Shown: positions 54,363 to 61,516 of the stretch, piece by piece
How positions within the stretch are numbered: the stretch's first letter is position 1
How the letters are laid out: the number at the start of each line of letters is the position of its first letter
Assembly: GCF_903969135.1 (NCBI RefSeq)
Contig: NZ_LR824569.1
Span: 1,178,001-1,242,000 of the forward strand
Reading direction: 5' to 3'
DNA from: Chryseobacterium sp. JV274
Lineage (GTDB): Bacteria; Bacteroidota; Bacteroidia; Flavobacteriales; Weeksellaceae
DNA length: 64,000 bases
Program-made: the position numbers and the translations under genes
The notes under the pieces: model-generated
Seen by the model: only the letters and a program-made list of their open reading frames with translations
Told to the model about the DNA's origin: nothing
Databases searched by the model: none

Positions 54363-55418
54363 TTATTTTAAATTGGTTCTGAAGAAATTATCCAGTTTTT
54401 CAAAAGGAATCACATCTACCTTGTCGTATAAGTCAACGTGAACCGCATTCGGAATAATCACCAATTCTTTCGGTTCCGCAGCCATTTTGTAAATGTCTTC
54501 TGAAAAATACCTTGAATGTGCATTTTCACCAGCAATTAAAAGAATAGGTCTCGGTGAAATTTCTTTGATGTAACTTAAAATGGGCATATTCATAAATGAA
54601 AGTGCGCTGGTCAATCTCCAACCTTTTGTTGAATTTACTGAACGCTCGTGAAAACCTCTTGGAGTTTTGTAATAATTAAAATAATCTTTTACAAATTGAG
54701 GCTCACTGCCAGTTAATTTTTCCGGAAGATGAGAAGATGGATATGCTTGTTCCCCGGTTTCTACATCTTTCCATCTTTGCAGATTCAGGTCTACGAGTGT
54801 TTTTGTTCGTTGCTCAAGTGTAACTACATCATTATATCCTTTAGAAATCACTCTTGTCATATCATACATACTCGTGGTCGCAACGGCTTTTATTCGCTTA
54901 TCGATTGCAGTAGCATTCAGTGCCATTCCTCCAAATCCGCAAATTCCGATGATCCCGATCTTATTTCTGTCTACATTTTTCTGAAGTCCCAGGAAATCAA
55001 CAGCTGCACTGAAATCTTCGGTATTGATGTCGGGTGAAGCTATATTTCTTGGTTCGCCACCACTTTCGCCTGTGTAAGAAGGGTCAAAAGCGATAACAGC
55101 AAAACCTCTTTCCGCCATTTGATTGGCATACAAACCTGAAGACTGCTCCTTCACCGCACCAAACGGTCCACTGATTGCCAACGCCGCCAGTTTTTCGTTT
55201 TCTGCATTTTTTGGAAGATATAAATCTCCGGAAAGTATGATTCCGTAACGGTTTTTAAAGGTAACTGCTTTTCGGGTAACTTTATCACTGAGTTGGAAAG
55301 TATAATGTTCGTTTTGTTCTGTTGCATTCATTTTTCCTGGATTTGATTTTTTATTCTGCGCAAATGCCTGTCCCATGAAAAGAAAGGACAGAGCCATCAC
55401 TGTTGTTATTATTTTCAT
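54363..55418 (-). CDS. Exported alpha/beta hydrolase, dienelactone-hydrolase-like, Cys nucleophile
   Basis: A 351-residue protein with signal ending QAFAQ at about 21. The elbow reads GIIGICGFGGMAL at about 157, placing Cys where most alpha/beta hydrolases have Ser, as in dienelactone hydrolase. The other triad members are probably in LLIAGENAHSRYFSED (about 305) and NAVHVDLYD (His about 333). The substrate is unknown. It follows the AraC gene by 90 bases in the same direction and is likely its target. Confidence 0.82.
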   Translation of the reverse strand: MKIITTVMALSFLFMGQAFAQNKKSNPGKMNATEQNEHYTFQLSDKVTRKAVTFKNRYGIILSGDLYLPKNAENEKLAALAISGPFGAVKEQSSGLYANQMAERGFAVIAFDPSYTGESGGEPRNIASPDINTEDFSAAVDFLGLQKNVDRNKIGIIGICGFGGMALNATAIDKRIKAVATTSMYDMTRVISKGYNDVVTLEQRTKTLVDLNLQRWKDVETGEQAYPSSHLPEKLTGSEPQFVKDYFNYYKTPRGFHERSVNSTKGWRLTSALSFMNMPILSYIKEISPRPILLIAGENAHSRYFSEDIYKMAAEPKELVIIPNAVHVDLYDKVDVIPFEKLDNFFRTNLK

Positions 55419-55508
55419 ATCTGAATTTTGTTTTAAAAATTACTGATACAAAATTAGAAACAGCGTAGTTCTGACAGTTAATGATAATCAAACCAAAAAT
55501 TAAGAAAA

Positions 55509-56387
55509 TCAAACCTCAGTCAAACGAAATGCTTTTGGATTGGTTCCGGTTTGTTTTTTAAAGAAATTATTAAAATATGTCGGATAATCGAATCCCAATG
55601 CGAAAGCTATTTCTGAGATATTCCAGTCGGTGTGCTGCAGCAATGCTTTAGCTTCTGTGAGAATTCGTTCCGTAATATGAGTCGTTGTGGATTTTCCTGT
55701 AACTTCTTTCACAGCTCGATTGAGATAATTAACGTGAACATTCAAATTTTTTGCAAAATCCTGAGCTGATTTCAATTGCAGAGATTGGTCTGTAGTTTCG
55801 ATGGGAAATTGTCTTTCCAACAGTTCCAGAAAAACGGACGATAATCTTGATGCTGCATTTTTGTTCTGGTCAAAATCTTCTGCAGGTTCTAATTTCAAAG
55901 ATTCGTGGATAATTAAACTGATGTAATTGCGAATCAGCTCATCCTTGTAGACATAATCGCTTTTCTGCTCAGCAATCATTTTTTGAAAAATCGTATTGAG
56001 AAAGAGTCTCTGTTCTTCGGTAATTTTCAGAACGGGAGTTCCGCCAATTTTAAAGAAAGAAGATTGCTGGAGGCTTTCGGAACGTTCAGAATTCTTGAAA
56101 AATTCCTCAGAAAAAAGAATGGTATAGCCTTTATAAGTTGTTGAAATGGTTTCCCAGGAATACGGAATATGCGGATTTCCAAAAAAAAGCACCGTTCCTT
56201 CCTGCTCGAAACTTTTATCAGAATAATGAATTTTACTTTTCCCTGTCGTAAGGCAGATTTTATAAAATTCTTTTCTGCTGTAGACACGGGTTTCACTTCC
56301 ATCCTGTTCAATCTGGAATGCACGGAAGCCTTTTAGTTTTAATTCAGTATTAAACTCCGAAACAACTCTTTTTAGCTTTTCTTTCAT
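55509..56387 (-). CDS. AraC-family transcriptional regulator
   Basis: A 292-residue one-component regulator with an N-terminal cupin-like sensing part (about 25-150, with VYSRKEFYKICLTTGKSKIH and NPHIPYSWE) and a C-terminal AraC HTH (about 190-290): AQDFAKNLNVHVNYLNRAVK, then ILTEAKALLQHTDWNISEIA and FGFDYPTYFNNFFKKQTG-like sequence. It heads the leftward group hydrolase, acetyltransferase, cupin and CMD fusion and probably regulates part of it. The inducer is unknown. Confidence 0.9.
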   Translation of the reverse strand: MKEKLKRVVSEFNTELKLKGFRAFQIEQDGSETRVYSRKEFYKICLTTGKSKIHYSDKSFEQEGTVLFFGNPHIPYSWETISTTYKGYTILFSEEFFKNSERSESLQQSSFFKIGGTPVLKITEEQRLFLNTIFQKMIAEQKSDYVYKDELIRNYISLIIHESLKLEPAEDFDQNKNAASRLSSVFLELLERQFPIETTDQSLQLKSAQDFAKNLNVHVNYLNRAVKEVTGKSTTTHITERILTEAKALLQHTDWNISEIAFALGFDYPTYFNNFFKKQTGTNPKAFRLTEV

Positions 56388-56531
56388 TTTTCAAAGTTAA
56401 GAAAATCAAACTAATCAGCTCTAAAATCATTACAGAAGTAAAACGTCAATAGAATTCTCTGTCGAAACAAAAAATTCTATCGCTTTAAAAAATCTTGAAA
56501 AGACTTAATACTTTACAATTTTGTATTATGA

Positions 56532-56816
56532 AATTGTTCTCGATTCAATCATTACGAAATACCCGATTCTTTCTTTAATCAGCCATTTCCCATTTTGGAA
56601 ATTTTACAAATGTTTCACGCAGGAAATAAAACAATTCCTAGTCTAATTGCCAATGGCGAAGTGGTATGTGCAAGTGCTGTTTCAAGTGGACCTCTATTAC
56701 TTTCCGAAAAAGAAAATCTTCCGAAAGAATTAACTGAAAACGAAATTTTTGAAATTATCAAAGCATTTGGTGATACCAGTAAGAAATTTTTCCCACGCGA
56801 TCCGGAGACAAAATAA
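56532..56816 (+). pseudogene. Old yellow enzyme (NADH:flavin oxidoreductase) remnant
   Basis: An open frame reads NCSRFNHYEIPDSFFNQPFP and then LEILQMFHAGNKTIP, GEVVCASAVSSGPLLLSEK and LPKELTENEIFEIIKAFGDT. The first part matches the TRSR-type start of the OYE barrel; the second matches the later IQLxHAG block and the PRxLTxxEI helix. About 60-80 residues that should lie between are missing, and the frame ends in unrelated sequence (FFPRDPETK). It is therefore an internally deleted, truncated gene. An ATG at 56595 gives 73 codons that should not be annotated as a real protein. Confidence 0.7.
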
Positions 56817-57012
56817 ATGGTATCAATACCATTCATACTTTCTGCAAGCGTATCAGCATTGCTGAGCAGATCAATATAAACGTGCTCAATATGATCTGTA
56901 TTATTTGCTGAATTTGGATCTCTTGAGCCTGCTAAAACTGATGCTGACGAGCTAATTTATTAACCAAGAGAGATCCTACTCGATCATTTGCGCCAATGAC
57001 CAATACTTTCAT
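56782..57012 (-). pseudogene. NAD(P)-binding (NmrA/SDR-like) protein remnant
   Basis: From an ATG at 57012 the minus strand reads MKVLVIGANDRVGSLLVNKL (Rossmann motif), then after a frameshift near TAG (about 56937) VLAGSRDPNSANNTDHIEHV, YIDLLSNADTLAESMNGIDT and IYFVSGSRG. It stops matching where it meets the OYE remnant, coming from the opposite strand. Only the first third of an NAD(P)H-binding oxidoreductase of usual length is present. The two remnants appear fused by a deletion. Confidence 0.7.
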
Positions 57013-57563
57013 AAGTTTAATTTTTAAATAATCTGTTAACGGGATATGCTCGGTGCCTGCCCATGAAATTGTTTATATACAAATTTATGTATTCTGTAAA
57101 GAGCACACTATCCTTTTTAGTTCAAATAAATTTACTAATTAGTCCACATCATATAATATATTGGAGAAAAGTGAATTACAATATTCCAGCTCTTTTCTCA
57201 GCTAATATTTTGGTCACCAACCAATATGTTATCAATCGTTAAGATATAAAATAATTATTCTAGCAAATCAAACTGATTTATAAGAGCCAATCTTCCGGAA
57301 ATGTGTTTGAATAGCATCTTTTAAGTTTATACGTAAAGATAATATCTATATACTCCTTATTTTCAACCACATAACTCTAAGACATTTTCTATATCAGTAA
57401 AAAAAGAGTTTGGATAGCCCCAAATTTTATTTTGAACGACAGCTGTTCCATTCTTCACGATAATATTGAGTTCAATTTCAATTCTTAAAAACTTACAAAT
57501 ACCCTCTCAAAAATGAGAGGATATTGGCATTCTATTAGAGCATGATTTTAGTTCGGCTTGGAA
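57013..57563. other. Intergenic region with a possible small gene remnant
   Basis: 551 bases without an intact gene. On the minus strand at about 57370-57510 a 47-codon open frame without a start encodes VKNGTAVVQNKIWGYPNSFF and a nearby FTDIENVLELCG end, possibly left from another immunity-type gene. A short hairpin CCTCTCA-AAAA-TGAGAGG lies at 57503-57520. Confidence 0.4.
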
Positions 57564-57926
57564 CTATGATTGTATATCAGTATCATTGATAATTAATCCC
57601 CATTTATTTTTCATATAATCATTTAGCGGTGTACTCCAAAAATAAGGAGGCGAGCAATACTCACTTATTTCTGGAAAGATCGTCTGAATCCGTTCTTCAT
57701 AAATAGGATTTTCTTCAAATTTTTCTGATATCCCAAAATATTTTTCATTGATAAAACGTGTAAGCTCATCATCATTATGCAACCCTTTGTTCTTTAATTG
57801 ATCCAGCTTTTTAAAAAATTCAATTACAACCTCTTTATATTGCTCATCATCAATAGTTGAAAGGGATTCAAAATTCAAATAGGTATCTATAATATGATTT
57901 ACTTCTGTTATCTTACTGGTTTCCAT
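57564..57926 (-). CDS. Probable immunity protein of the intact RHS system
   Basis: 120 residues, acidic and mainly helical, no signal peptide and no recognised family (for example YKEVVIEFFKKLDQLKNKGL and PPYFWSTPLNDYMKNKWG). Its start lies 18 bases inside the end of the RHS gene, a 19-base overlap that suggests translational coupling. Small coupled genes after RHS proteins normally encode immunity proteins specific for the C-terminal toxin. That role is inferred. Confidence 0.6.
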   Translation of the reverse strand: METSKITEVNHIIDTYLNFESLSTIDDEQYKEVVIEFFKKLDQLKNKGLHNDDELTRFINEKYFGISEKFEENPIYEERIQTIFPEISEYCSPPYFWSTPLNDYMKNKWGLIINDTDIQS

Positions 57927-60900
57927 AATGGTGCTGTAGCTTGTATTTGGGTTCTAAATTGTTGTAACATTATTCTTCCGACTGGTGTTATATTTGCATG
58001 ATTGATCTTATCTACATTGATACCTAAGCCGGATCTGTACACATCTGTGGCTTTTATTCTAAATAGAGTTGTCTTAGGAGTAGCAAATTCTACAACCGGA
58101 ACAACATTGCCATATCCTGGTGTTACTGACATTCCCATTCCTGAACTGCCATAAACATAATCCGTATCAGCTTTTATTTCACCAAAGATATTATTAGACA
58201 TATCCTTATTTCTTATTCCTAAAGTGTTAAGAGAGTTACCCAATTCAGGAAGTCCTCCAACACTTCTCATATTTCTGTACAAATATAAGTTATTTAAGTC
58301 TTCAGGTTCGTCTGCCGGAGTATCAACCGCAGCATCTCCATGCAGTGTCCAGATTGCTACAGCTGAAGCAAGGATCGTTAATAATGAAAGTCCTGCTCCG
58401 GTTCCGGCTATAGTACCCGTACCTGTTCCGACTCCCGTATTTCCCCAGCCTACAGTAAGTGGAATTGCTGTTCCTAAAGATGAGCCCTGCGTAACGTATT
58501 TTGCCTCTCCATTAAAACCCAGATAGGTATGTCCCGTATTCTGCTCAGAACTGTTGGTAATGACAACATTATCTACAACGCTTCCGTCAGGGCGGAAATC
58601 TGTGAAACCTCGTTTTGTATATTCTTCATCTCCCTGCTGCATTCCAGGCAAAAAGACCCATGCTCCATTTCTATAGCCCCAGCCAGCCCCTTCTCTTCCG
58701 TCCGGATCAATAAAATTTACCGGATTATCAAAGGCATAATTGTAAGGGTTCAGCCTTGTCATTTTTTCAGCCAACGGATCCAGGACTCCCCATCTTCCAA
58801 TCTCTGGCATGTACATTCTTGCTCCGTAGTCGTACATTCCGGATTCTTCCTGAAGTTCCTTGCCGTTATATTTGTATTGATATGAAGGATTTCCAACACC
58901 ATCATTGTAACCACGGTGCTTTAATCCAAAAGGATAATAGTTGTTTTCTTCAATAACCTCTACTCCGCCTGTCCCATTGCTTGTATAGCTAAGCCTTACA
59001 TTTCCTAAATGATCTGAATAATTGTAAACATATTTATTATTTTCGAAATTATAATATCCTTCAGCGGTAGGAATGAATTTTAAAACCGGAGGGAATATTT
59101 GTGTTGTATTCCCCTGCACTTCATACTGAAAACCATCCAGATAATCCGTCACTGTAGAGGACTCCGTAGTATTTTTACCTACTCCGTAAATATATTTTTT
59201 ATTCAGCTTTACACCATCCGATCTATAAAGATACTGAGTTGTAACATTTTTTATAAGGTCTCCCAAAAACAAATCCTTTACAACGTAGGTCTGATCGAAA
59301 GTAAACTTATCTGCCAGATCGAGATGGTTGTAATTGATATCCACAATCCCTCTATCTTTCTGATCTGTCATATTTCCATTGAGATCGTATCCAATAGTAT
59401 TTCCGGAACTGTCAGGATATCCGCTGTAATTACCAGAATTATCTTTGACAGAAATCAGCCTATTGCCCGTATAAGTGTACGTTAAATTATCTATAAGAAG
59501 CGGTTGATTATTGTATGATTTCTGATATCTGCCTAAACTTCTGATATTACCTCCAATATCATAGTCTGCCCATTCATTATAAAAATTATTTTCAATGACT
59601 GTAGCACCCGGAGTTGTAAAACGGCCAAATGCGAATCTGTTTAAAGTATCATAAGAAAAATCATATCTTCTTAAAACATTGTCACTTTGTGTTTTCCAGT
59701 CGATCTCAGAAATATTTCCGTTAAAGATTGCGTATGCTTCAGTATTTTCAGGATTCTGATATTTAATGGAATAACCAAATAATTTCCCATTTACAAGATT
59801 ATCTGGGTCATTTATTTTTGTCATCCAGCCCCTGATATTATATTGATAATCTATTGTCTGAAGGGGATTAGAAAAACCTGCCCCTCCAACTTTTTTGCCT
59901 GACAGCTGGGAAATTTCGTTGTATGTATTTTGAGTCAGTATCTCTTCTGTATTATTATCTACCTTATGTTTATGTACAAGTAATCTGTTTTGCGAATCAT
60001 ATTCAAATGTTTCTTTTATAATCCTCTCCGTATCAGTATTCAGCCTTTTGTGTTTCACAATAGTTTGTTTTACTGCTCCTGAAAAGTCAAGTACAGATTC
60101 TGTAGAAGTATAGCCTCCTAAATGGTTGATAGAATAGGTTCCGATTTCCCTGCCTTTCACATCATAATAAGAATAATTCCTAGTCCAGTTATCGTTCTCA
60201 ATATTTTTTATCAGTGTTAATAAACCAAGCCCTTTGGTATTATTAACATCAGTAATATTATCCGTAACCGCATTTGCTGGATGTGCCGGATTAAAACTAT
60301 ACGGCGGATAAGTATCGTAATAATTTACGCTGAGCAATTTAAAATTAACAGTTGGATAGGTAGTATTACCCGGATAATAGACCTCCATTCCTGCACTATT
60401 AAATCCTATAGAAGCCTGTCTTAATGTATTGTTGTTGGTGAAGGTATTGATTGTACTTTGTTCAAAAATTCTGCCCTGGCTTCCATAAGCCTGTGAACTT
60501 GTATAAATTCCTTTATAAACTATTCTGCTGAATTGGTCATATTTTGTAAACATCCATTGTTTAGCAGCTCCAAGATTCGCATCCTGAGCCAATACTAATC
60601 TGTTTTGTTTATCATACACCATATACTGCCACCCTTTTCCGGGGAGCTTTTTTTCCACAAGCCTGTTTACTCCATCATAATGGTATTGATAGCAAAGATC
60701 ATTTAGAATAAATTCCGGAACTTCGACGTTGCTTCCCGTTCCATATGCATTAAAAAAATCCATAACCGCTTTGGGCGGAATAATATAAGCCAACTGATTA
60801 AATTCGTTATAAACGTAATAAGTATCTGCATTTTCATCATCCTGTGATATCTTACGAAGCAGTATTATGTTTCCGTATCCATTTGTAAATTGTACCGCTT

Positions 60901-61510
60901 TGTTTCCGTCCTCATCAGTTACTATACTTTTATATAACTGATTTACCGCATACTCATTTTCCCAGACAACCTTTGAGTAGGTGGTATTGTCTGTTACGGT
61001 TGTGGTTGTAACGAATCTGGCCACATGATCGTCCAGAATATTAGCCTGATATTTAAAATTAACAGGATGGTTTTGCCAGGCCAGCCCCGGCTGCACATTT
61101 GATAAGACCCTTTCTATTGGAGAAGCTTCAATATTTTTATGAGTAAATGGAAAATTATCTCCATAATAATTTGTAGCATTCGAGTTAACGCCTGACTGAA
61201 TAGCTCCATTAAGAGTATTCATTGGTGAAGGGAGCCATGAATCTACTTGTCTGCCAAATTCATCATAGCTAATTGGTGTCACCAAATCTTTACCTTGTGG
61301 AGTTGCTTTTACATTAATCAGCTGCTTGGGTCTTCCAAATTTATCAAAGTATTGAACTGTTTCAGAAACTTTAGGATCACCAGATGCAGGATAATCAAGA
61401 TAGTTTTTAGTATAAATATAATTTTCGTTGCTGCTGGGTACAGTTTGTATTTGTGCATACAATGTACTTACCAAAAACAGCATACATAATAAAATCAGAG
61501 TTTTTTTCAT
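57908..61510 (-). CDS. RHS repeat protein with C-terminal toxin-like domain
   Basis: A 1200-residue protein with a Sec signal (MKKTLILLCMLFLVSTLYAQ). The N-terminal region resembles DUF6443 (VQYFDKFGRPKQLINVKATP); YD/RHS repeats follow, for example VYDKQNRLVLAQD and YDSQNRLLVHKH. The core end is intact: YSDHLGNVRLSY, YYPFGLKHRGYN, YKYNGKELQEESGMYDYGAR and LDPLAEK...FIDPDGREG. After it comes a Gly/Thr-rich hydrophobic segment (about 1030-1060) and a variable domain (about 1075-1200) with LYLYRNMRSVGG, GMGMSVTPG and RIMLQQFRTQIQATAPLWKP. An ADP-ribosyltransferase-like fold is possible from the R and S-x-T motifs, but this is weak. Confidence 0.85.
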   Translation of the reverse strand: MKKTLILLCMLFLVSTLYAQIQTVPSSNENYIYTKNYLDYPASGDPKVSETVQYFDKFGRPKQLINVKATPQGKDLVTPISYDEFGRQVDSWLPSPMNTLNGAIQSGVNSNATNYYGDNFPFTHKNIEASPIERVLSNVQPGLAWQNHPVNFKYQANILDDHVARFVTTTTVTDNTTYSKVVWENEYAVNQLYKSIVTDEDGNKAVQFTNGYGNIILLRKISQDDENADTYYVYNEFNQLAYIIPPKAVMDFFNAYGTGSNVEVPEFILNDLCYQYHYDGVNRLVEKKLPGKGWQYMVYDKQNRLVLAQDANLGAAKQWMFTKYDQFSRIVYKGIYTSSQAYGSQGRIFEQSTINTFTNNNTLRQASIGFNSAGMEVYYPGNTTYPTVNFKLLSVNYYDTYPPYSFNPAHPANAVTDNITDVNNTKGLGLLTLIKNIENDNWTRNYSYYDVKGREIGTYSINHLGGYTSTESVLDFSGAVKQTIVKHKRLNTDTERIIKETFEYDSQNRLLVHKHKVDNNTEEILTQNTYNEISQLSGKKVGGAGFSNPLQTIDYQYNIRGWMTKINDPDNLVNGKLFGYSIKYQNPENTEAYAIFNGNISEIDWKTQSDNVLRRYDFSYDTLNRFAFGRFTTPGATVIENNFYNEWADYDIGGNIRSLGRYQKSYNNQPLLIDNLTYTYTGNRLISVKDNSGNYSGYPDSSGNTIGYDLNGNMTDQKDRGIVDINYNHLDLADKFTFDQTYVVKDLFLGDLIKNVTTQYLYRSDGVKLNKKYIYGVGKNTTESSTVTDYLDGFQYEVQGNTTQIFPPVLKFIPTAEGYYNFENNKYVYNYSDHLGNVRLSYTSNGTGGVEVIEENNYYPFGLKHRGYNDGVGNPSYQYKYNGKELQEESGMYDYGARMYMPEIGRWGVLDPLAEKMTRLNPYNYAFDNPVNFIDPDGREGAGWGYRNGAWVFLPGMQQGDEEYTKRGFTDFRPDGSVVDNVVITNSSEQNTGHTYLGFNGEAKYVTQGSSLGTAIPLTVGWGNTGVGTGTGTIAGTGAGLSLLTILASAVAIWTLHGDAAVDTPADEPEDLNNLYLYRNMRSVGGLPELGNSLNTLGIRNKDMSNNIFGEIKADTDYVYGSSGMGMSVTPGYGNVVPVVEFATPKTTLFRIKATDVYRSGLGINVDKINHANITPVGRIMLQQFRTQIQATAPLWKPVR

Positions 61511-61516
61511 GGTTAA

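Noticed and set aside
56595..56816. A real 73-residue protein
   Set aside because: The frame continues upstream with old-yellow-enzyme similarity and has an internal deletion, so it is a gene remnant.
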